From: Chrysemys picta bellii
Taxonomy: Eukaryota > Chordata > Testudines > Emydidae
DNA length: 64,000 nucleotides
Reading direction: 5' to 3'
NCBI RefSeq assembly: GCF_011386835.1
Contig: NC_088791.1
Location: 56,935,498-56,999,497, forward strand
Position numbers and translations under genes: made by a program. The notes beneath the pieces were generated by a model that saw only the letters and a program-made list of their open reading frames with translations, ran no database searches and was not told the origin of the DNA. This document shows positions 1 through 11,895 of the stretch, piece after piece; positions within the stretch are counted from its first letter, which is position 1; the number at the start of each line of letters is the position of its first letter.

Positions 1-1539
1 ATTTACAATAGTCAAGACCCATTCAAGACCTGGACCAGGGTTTTCATGGTGTCAAAGGCCAGGAACTGGTGGGTTTTGGAGATGAAATGATAGGGCTGAG
101 GGAGTATGTATAGAAAGAGACAAAGAAGGAAAGATGATTGAGCCTGTAGGACAGAAAGGATGATAGATTTGTCGACAGTGATGAAAAATAAAGGGGAAGA
201 AGAGGAGTTTAGTGCAAACATGATTGAGAAGTAGCAGATTTGAACCTTGAAGTGTTATAATGAATAGTCTGCACAGACTGCACCACCATATTTAATAGAT
301 AGCAAACAGGAACAGCGTTGTGTGTTCTAGGACTTGGCAGGCCACATCTGGGCACTTACAGTATATCTGAAATCACTCTTCTGCACCTCTCAAAAGGCTC
401 AGCCCAGGAGATGGGGCATCAAAGACGGCTTTATGGCCCTAGATACTGGGGTCCTCCAGGAGTGATCTACAGTATAAGCTATAACAGTCCTAGTGTCTGC
501 TTTAATTTATGGCAGCCTCCGTTCTGCTTCCTATGGCTGTTCTTCAGCTCAGGACAGCCAGTGATTGTCCTGCAGTCCCTCTCATGTCCCTGGCTCTACC
601 TTAGCATACTCCTACATAGAGGTCTTGTGTAGGGCTGCATATGCCAGCCCTATGCTGGTCTTGCACCCGGACTGTTCCCTTGGAGGCTGTTACTAACACT
701 GCACACCATTGGAGCAGTGTACATAGGCTAGGGACGGGGCAGAATCAGGCCCAGTGGCTCTTTGGGAGGAAAAGTGACTTCCATTTACTAGGATAGGAAA
801 GAAGCACATTATAACACCCAAAGTAGTGAAATAAAAGTGGATCGTAGAGTGAATTATTTTTTGCATAGTATCTCCTCTATTCAGCAGTTGGCACATTGTA
901 ACTAAAAAGACATTATTCTGTCTGCTACACAATGCTGCTTCTCTGCAGGCTCAGGAAGAGACAGTATGATTGAAAATACCATCCTTTTAAGAATTGCTGA
1001 CCGCCTTTTATTTATTGTAATAGCATGTATAATTCCAAATAGAGAACAAGCTAAAAATATTACATTGCTTTGCTTTTCTAAACAACCAAAAAACCTTTGT
1101 CGATCTGCATCTGTCAGCAGATGGGGTGCTATCAAGTCTGGCAGGCCAAAATGTGACCTATTTGTGTTTTTCATTGTGGATGCATGTACTAAAAGCTTTT
1201 TCTCACTCTGCTTGTCTATTCACAGAGAGCTGTCTTATAAAATTTTATCTTACTACCTGCAGGCAGAGTCAGCTAGAGAGGGACAGAGTTTGCCTTGATG
1301 AGTGAATGACCTGTGCAGCAACACAGGGCACTGAAAACTCAGGGGTGTTCCCATGTCCATCATTGTGCTGCTCCTGCTTTTATAACCTTGCATGGCACTA
1401 AAGTAGTTAAAAGATTTTGAGTCAAGAAGCAGTGTTTCCTCTTCTCCAGTAGGCTGTGAGTTAAGAGAACCTCTGTATGCAGTATGAAGGCGCATTAGAT
1501 GGTTGAACTTTGGAGGAGCAGAAAGAGCAATGCAGTGGC
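1..1539. other. Intron-like DNA, nothing recognised
   Basis: AT-rich sequence with only short chance open frames and no recognisable domain, repeat end or RNA gene. It is presumed to be intron of TMEM117. Confidence 0.5.
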
Positions 1540-2335
1540 AAGAAGTACTAATGTGATCCTTGGATGTATAAATGGGGTGTAGTGAAAAGGAGCAAGAAGG
1601 TGATTTTACCTCTGTATATGGCATTGGTTAGACTGATACTTGAATACTGCATACAGTTCTAGTGTCCACATTTTTAAAATACTTGAAAAATTGGAGATGT
1701 TGCAGAAAAATGATTCGAGGGCTGGAGAAAGTGCCTTATAGTGAGAGACTGAAAGAGCTTAATCTGTTTAGTTTATCAAAAAGAAGACTGAGGGGTGACT
1801 TGATTACTGTAAGTACCTTCATGGGAAAAATACTAAGTATAGAATCTCAGGAGGTCATCTAGTCCAACCCCCTGCTCAAAGCAGGACCAATCCCTAGATA
1901 GATTTTTGCCCCAAATCCCTCCCCTTAAGGATTGAACTCACAACTCTGGGTTTAGCAGGTCAATGCACAAACCACTGAGCTATCCCTCCCCCCTTCTACT
2001 ACAGGACTGTTAAAATAAACAGAGACAGGCAGAACCAGTGTCTGGGCGCTGATGCCAGACACATTCAAATTAGAACTATTGTATACATTTTTAACAGCGA
2101 GGGTGATTGACCACTGGAACAAACTACCAAGGAAAGTGGTGGATTCTCCATCTCTTGATGTCTTCAAATCAAAGCTGGATTCCTTTCTGGGAGATATACT
2201 TTAGTCAAACAAATTATTGGGCTCAATATGGGGGGAACAGGATGAAATTTATTGACCAGTAACATGTAGGAGGTCAGACAAGATCTAATGGTACCTTCTG
2301 GCCTTAAACTCTGTGAACTTATGAAAGTGATCATA
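1540..2335 (+). mobile_element. Old CR1-group LINE 3' fragment, split by a SINE
   Basis: Conceptual translation gives decayed reverse-transcriptase C-terminal text: LGCINGV near 1560, [12 protein letters not shown] near 1630, a [13 protein letters not shown] run near 1780, and after the SINE, DHWNKLPRKVVDSPSLDVF near 2110. This order is typical of the CR1/L3 clade ORF2 C-terminus. It ends in a CR1-like tail near 2330. Stops and frameshifts show it is dead. Bases 1839-1994 are a later SINE insertion. A related fragment lies at 13325-13720. Confidence 0.75.
1839..1994 (-). mobile_element. Turtle tRNA-derived SINE (Cry-like)
   Basis: Read on the minus strand, it starts with a tRNA-like head: an A-box-like GGATAGCTCAGTGGTTTG and a B-box-like AGAGTTGTGAGTTCAATCC. 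It ends with a CR1-like tail (TGACCTCCTGAGATTCTATA). This head-and-tail arrangement is that of the cryptodiran polymerase III SINE. It interrupts an older LINE. The short string TACTA on both sides may be a target duplication. Confidence 0.85.
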
Positions 2336-2799
2336 GAGGAATGAACAGGGCCTGGGAGAAGGAGAACGAGACCTTGTATGGGGAGGGGGAAGAGACAGAG
2401 TTACTATTAACTACTCTGAATATAGATGGGATAGTTTGGGTTTAGAGACTATCCTGTTTGCCTACAGGAAAAAGACTGGAGAGAGAGAAATCATCGGGAA
2501 AGAGTTTAGAGAAATTATGGTGGATGAGAGATGTTGGGATAACATTGCTTCCATTTCATTTGACTTTATTATTGCACCAGATAAAGAATGATGCCAGTTT
2601 ATGCCTATGGCTACTTGCCAACTCTTTGCCAGTGAAAACTTTTAGTGACCTAAAATAATTCGAACCCCTTGATTAGAATCTATCATTTGTTGTAATAATA
2701 AAATAGCAATGCTACTTAGCACCTGTACAGTTCCTTTAATCTTCAAGGCAATACTCAGACTTTTATTTAATTCCACCTCAGATCACTCCCTTTGATGTA
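2336..2799. other. Unrecognised intron-like DNA
   Basis: No coding or repeat signature could be supported here. Confidence 0.4.
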
Positions 2800-2945
2800 G
2801 ATAACTAAGTATTATTATCACCATCTTGTTAGTGGAGAAAATTAGACAGATAAGTTAAATGACTCTCATATGTTCACAGAAGTAGTCAGAGTCATTGCTT
2901 GGGGGAATACTCCGGAGCTCTTGGTTCCCAGCTCTTTAGGGACCA
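2800..2945 (-). mobile_element. MIR-like SINE fragment
   Basis: The + strand carries the inverted MIR core in degraded form: an ATTATTATCACCATCTTGTTAG-like run, then a GACAGATAAGTTAAATGACT-like run, then a TTCACAGAAGTAG-like run. Compare the MIR reverse strand (tattatccccatttta, gaggttaagtaact, gtcacacagctag). It is very old and could be another CORE-SINE. Confidence 0.5.
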
Positions 2946-3106
2946 ATGTATTCACTAAAAGCTTTTCTCCACTACACCATGCCTTTCTTTTATGTCTTTC
3001 CTTAAATTGGATCTATCCCGAGGCAACAAATTTTGGGTCATCCAAGGTGCTGTTTGGCACTACAGACAGGTCCAGAAGGAAAAGCTTCTAATTATATGAA
3101 TGCACA

Positions 3107-3590
3107 TTAGAGCTGGTCAGGAATTTTAAGTACAAATGTTTTTGACAGAAAATATGGTTTCCACAAAATTAGAATTTTTCATGGGAAAATGCTCATTTTT
3201 TCTGAAGTTTCTCAATTTTCTGTCAAGGCAAATTGAAACAAAACATTTCATTTCAGGTTAATTTGACATTAACCTCTATGCCTGCCTGCCTGAGCCAAAG
3301 CAGTGCCTCATGGGAGTTGTAGTTTGGGTGCCTTATGCCCCATTCTCCCCTGGGTCAAGCTCCCCAGTCAGACTATATCTCTTGTGCAGTGTTTCAGCCA
3401 GAAAGAGAGATTGCAGAACAGCATGGGAGATGTAGTCCAGCAAAACAGCATTTCCAAACTGAGAATGTTCAGAACTTTTCTTTTTGCGAAGTTTTTCCAG
3501 TTCAGGTTGAAAACAAATGTGAAACTATTGAAATTTCCTGTGGGATGGAAATTTCATTTGTCAATCTGGTTTAGTGCACATATGTAAAAA
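3107..3590. mobile_element. Old palindromic MITE-like repeat
   Basis: AT-rich arms rich in TTTT(C/G)A(A/C)A words surround a less AT-rich middle (3280-3440). The left end has GAGCTGGTC, and the right part mirrors it in degraded form. The same kind of sequence recurs near 13740-13830, 16330-16450, 27185-27520 and 31510-31720. The family is common in turtle DNA from memory; its superfamily is not determined here. Confidence 0.4.
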
Positions 3591-3960
3591 CAGTGTCTTA
3601 TTCATGGGTCGCAACTAGTACAGGCTTTTTAAATCACCTATCCATTCCTCATTTTAGAACACAAGACAAACATTGTTATCATTGTGGCATTTTGAATGAA
3701 TTACTGAACAGATAACTTTACATATTTGGCCTATATTCTGTCATGTCCCTTTTTGATGGTCTAGAATAGTTCCAAATCAAGCCATGGAGCAATAGTCCTG
3801 AACTGTGTCTTTTCTTTGTTTCCCTTTGCTAAACCTGTGATTTGTGGGGAAATACCTAGTTTATAATGAGATCACATGGAAGTAACAACAATGGGGATCG
3901 GGGGAATGAAAAGGTTTTTACAATCTTTACAACATATATGTCCATTACATGAGGTAAATA

Positions 3961-4133
3961 CACCTCTACCCCGATATAACGCTGTCCTCGGGAGCCAAAA
4001 AATCTTACCGCATTATAGGTGAAACTGCATTATATTGAACTTGCTTTGATCCGCCTGAGCGCGCAGCCCTGCCTCCCCGGAGCGCTGTTTTACTGCGTTT
4101 TATACCAGGTCGCGTTATGTCGGGGTAGAAGTG
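3961..4133 (+). mobile_element. Mariner/Tc1-type MITE, copy A
   Basis: A 173-bp element bounded by inverted ends CACCTCTACCCCGATATAAC and its complement GTTATGTCGGGGTAGAAGTG. It is flanked by TA on both sides (3959-3960 and 4134-4135). TA target duplication and the end layout point to Tc1/mariner-pogo. It has no coding capacity. A second copy in the opposite orientation is at 12956-13135. Confidence 0.85.
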
Positions 4134-4135
4134 TA

Positions 4136-5407
4136 ATATGAAGTGATGCTGAGGTTGTTGATGCTGAGCTCGTATTTATACTATGGATTTAAATACAGGT
4201 ACAAGACTAGTTAATAACACCAATTATTCATTGAGTTTGTCCTACTGAATAATCAGTGTTCATTCCCCTATGTTAATTATCAATTATATTAGCATGAAAA
4301 TAAGGATTTTGCTTAACAGTTGCATTTGTGGTATAGTAAGTGAAAGCCACTTGAAAACAGCAATGGAGAGAGAAATAAAGTCAAGGCAGCAGTGGTAAGA
4401 TGCAGCAATGAATACATTAGTTTATTTGAGGGAAAGTACATTAGTTACACACACTACTGGAATAGCGAGGGTCATATTCAACCCCTCAAACTGTTCATCT
4501 GAAGCACTATACTTTATTGAAATATAGGCCAGTTCTGAAATCAGACTTCTATAAGGCTGTCAAGTCTGCCATGTAAATGAAATATGTAAACTATCAGGGA
4601 CCTCACCCAGGTGTTTTCCTCCTACCTGCTGGCAACTGCAAAATGTAGTAGCATCTTATCCTCACCAAGAGACATTATGACAAGTTCCTAGGGAGATAAC
4701 AAATAGAAAATATCTAGCCAGACTCAGCAGAAAGAAAGACTTAATATTCTTAACCTGCTGAAAGCAGTACAAAGAGTTCATGAAAACAGTTGTTTAAATG
4801 AGACACATCTGTATTGTTTTCTTGTACTGAGTCTCTTTATTGTCTGCAGTGTTGAAGCAAGATGTTTATGCACATAAAATGCTGCAAAGGCCTCTGGAGT
4901 TCTTTCTCTGAAACATTCCCAAATGCCCTATTGCACTTCATTTTTGGATTTGTTTTCTTTGGGCAGGGGAAAGAAAAAGAGAGACTATTACTTTTTGTTT
5001 AATAGTCAAAATGAAACTAGTATTCAAAAAACACAAGTTCTTTTGTTTGTCATCAGAGGTAAATTTAGATGGAAATGTAAACAACCAATGTAACATTCTC
5101 TAATTGTGACTAGATAGGAAACAAATGTGTCACATTTCAGTATTGAATTTGATTAGTACACTGCACCTTTATGTTGATCTGACGGGACCCATACTTTTTT
5201 GTAGCCCTAGGGCTCATTTAAAATACCATCTGTTAAATGGCTAAATTATGTGCAGTGTTTTTTGTGATGGGGGTTTTTCTGTATACTAGTAGCTAAAATT
5301 TAAGCTAGTTGTACTTATGATTATGACCTTGAGATGTATGCAGGAATGTCAGCTCTTCAGATCTGGGCACACACTTTCAACTGAGGCAGATAATTTCAGC
5401 AGTATAA
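4136..5407. other. AT-rich intron-like DNA, nothing recognised
   Basis: No open frame, RNA gene or repeat could be supported. Confidence 0.4.
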
Positions 5408-5460
5408 TTTTATTTATTCTGACAGGTTTCAGAGTAGCAGCCGTGTTAGTCTGTATCCGC

Positions 5461-5787
5461 AAAAAGAAGAACAGGAGTACTTGTGGCACCTTAGAGACTA
5501 ACAAATGTATTAGAGCATAAGCTTTCGTGGACTACAGCCCACTTCTTCGGATGCATATAGAATGGAACATATATTGAGGAGATATATATACAGACATACA
5601 GAGAGCATAAACAGGTGGGAGTTGTCTTACCAACTCTGAGAGGCCAATTAATTAAGAGAAAAAAAACTTTTGAAGTGATAATCAAGCTAGCCCAGTACAG
5701 ACAGTTTGATAAGAAGTGTGAGAATACTTACAAGGGGAGATAGATTCAATGTTTGTAATGGCTCAGCCATTCCCAGTCCTTATTCAA
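5461..5787. repeat. Inverted terminal repeat, left arm of copy 1
   Basis: This arm holds the end of the coding region and the 3' untranslated sequence, including the hallmark words CTTGTGGCACCTTAGAGACT and GCATAAGCTTTCGTGGACTA. It pairs with 7062-7386 with only a few mismatches. Confidence 0.93.
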
Positions 5788-7070
5788 ACCGGAGTTGATT
5801 GTGTCTAGTTTGCATATCAATTCTAGCTCAGCAGTCTCTCGTTGGAGTCTGTTTTTGAAGTTTTTCTGTTGTAATATAGCCACCCGCAGGTCTGTCACTG
5901 AATGACCAGACAGGTTAAAGTGTTCTCCCACTGGTTTTTGAGTATTTTGATTCCTGATGTCAGATTTGTGTCCATTAATTCTTTTGCGTAGAGACTGTCC
6001 AGTTTGGCCAATGTACATGACAGAGGGGCATTGCTGGCACATGATGGCATATATCACATTGGTAGATGTGCATGTGAACGAGCACCTGATGGTATGGCTG
6101 ATGTGATTAGGTCCTATGATGATGTCACTTGAATAGATATGTGGACAGAGTTGGCATCGGGGTTTGTTACAAGGATAGGTTCCTGGGTTAGTGGTTTTGT
6201 TCAGTGATGTGTGGTTGCTGTTGAGTATTTGCTTTAGGTTGGGGGGTTGTCTGTAAGCGAGGACAGGTCTGTCTCCCAAGATCTGTGAGAGTAAAGGATC
6301 ATCTTTCAGGATAGGTTGTAGATCTCTGATGATGCGCTGGAGAGGTTTTAGTTGGGGGCTGAAGGTGACAGCTAGTGGTGTTCTGTTATTTTCTTTGTTG
6401 GGCCTGTCTTGTAGGAGGTGACTTCTGGGTACTCGTCTGGCTCTGTCAATCTGTTTTTTCACTTCAGCAGTTGGGTATTGTAGTTTTAAGAATGCTTGAT
6501 AGAGATCTTGTAGGTGCTTGTCTCTATCTGAGGGATTGGAGCAAATGCGGTTATATCTTAGAGCTTGGCTGTAGACAATGGATCGTGTGGTGTGTCCTGG
6601 ATGGAAGCTGGAGGCATGTAGGTAAGTGTAGCGGTCAGTAGGTTTCCGGTATAGGGTGGTATTTATGTGACCATCGCTTATTAGCACAGTAGTGTCCAGG
6701 AAATGGACCGCTTGTGTGGATTGATCTAGGCTGAGGTTGATGGTGGGATGGAAATTATTGAAATCATGGTGAAATTCCTCAAGGGCTTCTTTTCCATGGG
6801 TCCAGATGATGAAGATGTCATCAATGTAGCGCAAGTAGAGTAGGGGCGTTAGGGGACGAGAGCTAAGGAAGCGTTGTTCTAAGTCAGCCATAAAAATGTT
6901 GGCATATTGTGGGGCCATGCGGGTACCCATAGCAGTGCCGCTGACTTGAAGGTATATATTGTCCCCAGATGTGAAATAGTTGTGGGTGAGGACAAAATCA
7001 CAAAGTTCAGCCACCAGGTTAGCTGTGACATTATCAGGGATACTGTTCCTGATAGCTTGTATTGAATAAG
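5746..7070 (-). pseudogene. Penelope-like reverse transcriptase and GIY-YIG endonuclease, N-terminally truncated
   Basis: The open frame runs from 7143 to 5746 on the minus strand (465 codons). Its first 28 residues come from the inverted arm and are not native. From residue 29 it is Penelope-type reverse transcriptase: SGTAMGTRMAPQYAN at about 68, then YIDD catalytic motif at 106-109. A linker follows with a cysteine cluster CNKPRCQLC at about 325. The GIY-YIG nuclease occupies about 365-455, with YAI and YIGQTG, arginine in LRKR, and glutamate in RETAELE. Fingers and motif A of the polymerase are missing, so this copy cannot encode an active enzyme. The endonuclease domain is intact by eye. 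The overlap with copy 2 (21910-23697) is about 99% identical. Confidence 0.93.
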
Positions 7071-7386
7071 GACTGGGAATGGCTGAGCCATTACAAACAT
7101 TAAATCTATCTCCCCTTGTAAGTATTCTCACACTTCTTATCAAACTGTCTGTACTGGGCTAGCTTGATTATCACTTCAAAAGTTTTTTTTTTCTCTTAAT
7201 TAATTGGCCTCTCAGAGTTGGAAAGACAACTCCCACCTGTTTATGCTCTCTGTATGTGTGTATATATATCTCCTCAATATATGTTCCATTCTATATGCAT
7301 CCGAAGAAGTGGGCTGTAGTCCACGAAAGCTTATGCTCTAATAAATTTGTTAGTCTCTAAGGTGCCACAAGTACTCCTGTTCTTCT
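7062..7386. repeat. Inverted terminal repeat, right arm of copy 1
   Basis: Reverse complement of 5461-5787. It joins the coding region inside the reverse transcriptase at a short microhomology (TTGAATAAGG next to GCTTGTA) and ends just before the right target duplication. Confidence 0.93.
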
Positions 7387-7400
7387 TTTTATTTATTCTG

Positions 7401-7807
7401 CTGCCTGTTCCAGGTGGTTTCCTTGGTCTATATTCAGAATACTCATTTGTAAGAAAACAATTGCCTCCTCAACTAGGCAGATTTGTCAGGTCAGGAGCTA
7501 GTACTTCACTATCTGGTACTGTAATCCCTAATCTAAACAGAAAAAAATGAACATAAAGAGGAGAGAAAAAACAGAGAACCAAAAAAGAAGCAATCAAAAG
7601 GAGTATAAATTGAATCAGGAGTCAGAGAAGGAGACAGACAGAGACATGCAAGAAAATAACATCAGAGAACCCTTCAAATCGCTACGGCTAGGAGTGACAA
7701 AGTAACACCAGGGAAAAAACCAAACTTGTATACAATGCCAATTAATGCAAAATTCAGTAAAACAGAGAAAATAAAACAATGCTAACAATATGTTTCTTCT
7801 TCTTTTA
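7401..7807. other. Unrecognised, purine-rich stretch
   Basis: Contains an A/G-rich run (about 7540-7700) without coding or repeat signature. Confidence 0.35.
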
Positions 7808-7935
7808 GGCCCTGAATCAGAAAAGCTCTAAAACATGTGTTTAACTTTAATCATGTGAGTAATCTCATTGATTTCTCCATGGGACAACTCTCATGCTAAA
7901 AGTTAAGCATGTACTTAAGTGCTTCGTTGAATTGA
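7808..7935. mobile_element. Short palindromic MITE-like repeat
   Basis: The left half reads GGCCCTGAATCAG...TTTAACTTTAATCATGTGAG. The right half is its approximate mirror (CATGCTAAAAGTTAAGCATG...CGTTGAATTGA). The same family is seen at 20271-20434 and in part at 52439-52500. Confidence 0.55.
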
Positions 7936-8299
7936 TTGTTCATTGTACAGCAGACCCAGTTTATAACATGGACAGTATTTTGTCAGTAATTTTCCAAAAC
8001 AAGACGCCTTTAGTATCGAGCTGTGTGAGACTCTTTGACACTGTTTAACATACTCTACAACAATTATATTTTCTTTATATATGAGTTAAGCATTATTATT
8101 TATGTAGTAATGCTAGTACGTGGTGGAATAAATTTAAATAAGAAGTCCAAGTTGAAAACTGTTGATAAATTCTAGCACTCCAAAATACATGATAGTTCAA
8201 TAATTTAGAAATTGATTTTCCCCACCTCAGTAATCATTATCAGTATTGTTAATGCTCCCACAAGGTATATTAGTCACAACAGGATGAATTTAATATATA

Positions 8300-8386
8300 G
8301 GGCCAGATCCACAGCTGGTGTCAATAATCTTAGCTTATTGACTCCAATGAACTTATGCCTATTTATACCATTCAAGGATTTGGCCC
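8300..8386. mobile_element. Short palindromic MITE-like repeat
   Basis: Starts GGGCCAGATCCACAGCTGGT and ends with the degraded complement CAAGGATTTGGCCC. A half copy (TTACACCAGCTGAGAATCTG) lies near 20985-21003. Confidence 0.55.
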
Positions 8387-11300
8387 AGAGTTTAACAACT
8401 CTTTGCTTTATTTGGTTTACATCAAACTCTTTACATTATCTTGTAGCTATATGTTGTAATTAGTAAATGCAAAGTACGTGTGTCTAACGCTGAATGAAAT
8501 CAAGTTTTATTTTAAGTGACATCTCCAAAGGGAATTGCAATTATCCCTAATAACTTATTAAATCATTTATTTTGACATCTGATTTTGAGGTATCTGTCGA
8601 TACATGGTGACTTTGTAAAGGCAACGACTGTAGATTTGAAAAATGTAAAGATTAGAATACAAATCAAAAAATAAAGGTGACTGACAGAGATTTTCAAAGC
8701 AGCATATAGCATGGTTGAGATTTTTAACATCTCAATCATAGGGTACACAGAATTCCATGGTTGTTCTTACTAGTTTAGGACTATGTAAAACCGTAATTTT
8801 TAGTAATTTATGTTTAAAGTTTTATTATGAAGGGAATTTGGAATGAGAACTTCTTAAAATACAAATTTATCTGAATCCTGTAACAGTGTTTTTTAATTAA
8901 AACCTTTTTCTTAAACTTTAGACTCATCTGTTTGGTTAAGTTGGTCTGAAGCTGTACAACTGAGCTTCTAGAATTATTGATTATAATTACTTTGAAAGCA
9001 AATGACTCCCACAGGGACCTTTTTGGAGGATAGAGTGAGTCCAAGAGATGAGCCCCCTGACTGAGTTAGTGTACACATAAATCCCTAATCTCATCAAGCA
9101 GGTTATTTTAGGGAAGCCTAGTAGATTAGTAACATGATGCCATTAATGAAGTCCTGTCAGAATAAATTAATGAATCACATGCTGGCTTTTTACGATTTTG
9201 AGCTCAATTCACAAGTAACATAGTCGTTTTCAATATTGTTGATGTTAAAATGACAGTACATTTGATTATCTTGTTATACCACCTTTCATTTTAATGGACA
9301 TGTAATTCATTTGTTGAAAGGGAAAAAGTAACATGTAATTATTTCCAGATATAATATATTGCACATGACTTAGGGAACAGTCCTATGAGCCCTCCCCTTG
9401 GTTTCTGCATATGGATGGCTTGCAAAAACAAGACTTCTGGTTTTGAAAGATGTTCATTTTGAATTCAGAGTAGCCTTTCCTCTTCCAAGAACATCATAAT
9501 AAAAGCCTGTCTTAAATTGTAGCAGGAATGAATGAATCTAACTGCCTCCATGCAGAGGAGACATAATGGATCCTTTTAAACGAAATGCCCTCTCCACCTA
9601 CTGATGCAAATTTTACATTTTAAAATTGAAAAAGCAATACAAGAATCCAACCAACCTGGTTGGAGAAGAAGCATGCTGCAGCAGCAGGAAGAGCAATCAT
9701 GTCCAGTCGTTTTAAACATGAGTGATTTAAAGTCTTGTTTCCAAAAGCATTATTGCACAGAAGTGAAATGAAGCTGGACTGGGATTCTCTGAGGCCTCAC
9801 CACAAAGGGTTGAGCACAAGTGAGCAACATGTCACAACGTACCCCACAGTGGTGTTGGAACAGTTTTTATAGTGGGGATGTTGAAAGCCAATGAACAAAC
9901 CTGTCAACCCTGTATATGATGGAAACTGCTTCAAGCTGGGGGGTACTGCCACACCCCCAGCATCCCTAGTTCCAGCGTCCCTGGTACCCCAAGAGCAGTG
10001 CTCAGACTTCAGCAAAATACATCAGAGGCACAGAGAATTAGATGTAAGGGGAAGAGATAATGAACAGCAGAGCCTTAGCATGTATGTAACCAGTATGTGT
10101 GACACAAACAAACAGTCAAAAAGTGAAAAATTAAGGCTCTGAAACTAGAGGCAATGCTATGTGCTGCCTGACTTTGTTTTGCCTGTTTTGGCTTTGGTCC
10201 ATCCATATAAAACTATTGAAATGTAACTTTATTTCAATTCTCTTTCTTAACTGTAAGTTTCTCCACCAATGTAGAGGACTCAGTTCTGGGAAGGTCCCAC
10301 CCAGTCATCCATGGAATCAGCTGGCTCTTGTAGCAAGAGGAAGCTCTGCTAACTAGCTGAACCACTACAGGCAACCTAGGTTGAGCTGCCTCCCTCCTCG
10401 GAGGCAGCTGTGCTCCACCTTTTCCCGCTGAGACACTTCTGGTTTTAGCATCTTTACTCTTCAAAGATACAGTGATGAGTGTTATAGATAACAATAAGGC
10501 AGACAGATATAGTCCCACTGCTGGGAAGCCTCATCTCCAATCTCCAAAGCCTTTTTCTCTCCTCTGCAGCCTGTATCGCTCTTGATTGAAGTGACAGTTG
10601 GGTCTCAGAAGTGCTGCTTCAGTGACGCTCCCCACTGAGCCAACCCTGCTGCAGTTCTACAGCAATTGCTTAGCTTTTTATCTACTGCCCCAACATTGAT
10701 TCCTAAGCAGCATCCTCTCCTCTCCTTTACTTCAGGAAAGCTTTTCCATCTTTGCATCTCTTTAGCATGGACAGACCAGTTACTGGTAGATTCCTCAACT
10801 TACAGGTCAAGATTGGAGCAGACCTTACTAGAGGAAAATCAAAACACTCCCACTTTAACTTGTTGGGGAGGGATTGGTAGGTCCATGATATATGGAGTCT
10901 CTCTAAGAATAAATAAATAAAAATCAGTACCAAACTAAAATGTTCAGCTTGAAAAGTGTCTGTTAAGCACACTACTCCAGTATATAGTGATCTTGTCAGC
11001 AAGTCAGCTAAATAAGTTAGGCCTAGCTGACTGTCTACCTCCATGTCTCTAATGTGTTCTTAGTGCTCTAGTGTTTTTTCCTTCAGGACCCAACTTTACT
11101 ACCATGTTTGCAAGGACCATGGCACCACTAAACTCAGGAGCCTTTCCTTCAAGTATGTGGGCTTTTCACTACTCTTCATCCAGATACTAGCAATTAGCTC
11201 ACTGCTATTCTCTCCCTTGAACCAATTAGGGAGGGCTTTTCTTAACTTCAAGAAACAAACAAAAACAGAGTACGTGTCCATACTATCCATAAAGATTAAA

Positions 11301-11729
11301 GAAGACTAGCAAAATGAAGAGATCTTCTCTTTTCCCTTTCTTCACTGCTTCATTAAAGGAGTAAGCAACTTCTTCTTTCTCTCCATCATACAAGAAAAGA
11401 ATGTCCAGGTCTGAGAACAAATCCAGAAAGCATGTAAAGTTGCCTACTTCTGAGGAAGGTGAACTCCCCTCTGATCCTTCTCAGTCTGAGATATGGACAG
11501 ACAAAGATGAGAAAAATGGCTTAACTAAGGATTAATTGTTCTGACAGTGGACAAAGAGAAGTACCAAGCATCCTAATCTCTCAGGTTTGTCCAAAGGGAA
11601 ATACATTAAATTACACCTCTACCCAAGCTCAACTTGTGTGCACGGACAAATTTAAGCCTGCACTTTGCAGTTGTAAATGTTTATATGTATGCTAATATAG
11701 CACCATAGAGAATGCCAAGGCACTATTAT
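8387..11729. other. Intron-like DNA, nothing firmly recognised
   Basis: More than 3 kb of AT-rich sequence with short chance frames only. No RNA gene, exon or clear repeat boundary could be supported. Confidence 0.4.
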
Positions 11730-11730
11730 G

Positions 11731-11895
11731 GGGAGGAGGGATAGCCCAGTGGTTTGAGCATTGGCCTGCTAAACCCAGCGTTGTAAATTCAATCCTTGAG
11801 GGGGCCATCTAGGGCAAAATCAGTACTTGGTCCTGCTAGTGAAGGTAGGGGGCTGGACGCAATGACCTTTCAGGGTCCCTTCCAGTTCTATGAGA
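11731..11895 (+). mobile_element. Turtle tRNA-derived SINE (Cry-like)
   Basis: A-box region GGATAGCCCAGTGGTTTGAG and B-box-like GTTGTAAATTCAATCC form the tRNA-derived head. A middle region follows (TTGGTCCTGCTAGTGAAGG), then a CR1-like end (GGTCCCTTCCAGTTCTATGA). Same family as 1839-1994, opposite orientation. Several changes in the boxes suggest it is old. Confidence 0.85.

Larger units (their letters stand above)
5408..7400 (-). mobile_element. Penelope-like element copy 1 with target duplications
   Basis: The element occupies 5422-7386 between a perfect 14-bp duplication TTTTATTTATTCTG (5408-5421 and 7387-7400). Its coding strand is minus. The 3' end of the element (5461-5787) is repeated in inverted orientation at the other side (7062-7386), so the copy is bounded by inverted repeats of about 325 bp. 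The left end is complete (it starts ACAGGTTTCAGAGTAGCAGC), while the right end stops about 39 bp short. Inverted or partial terminal repeats are a known habit of Penelope-like elements. The coding part lacks the N-terminal half of the reverse transcriptase. Confidence 0.95.

Noticed and set aside
5471..7375. CRISPR-like or functional hairpin locus from repeated CTTGTGGCACCTTAGAGACT words
   Set aside because: The repeats are the ends of Penelope-like elements with target duplications; no regular spacing or spacers exist.
11731..11895. tRNA gene from A- and B-box-like sequences
   Set aside because: The boxes belong to a SINE with a CR1-like tail and the cloverleaf is not preserved. The same applies to 1839-1994 and to the tRNA-like ends near 51126 and 51511.
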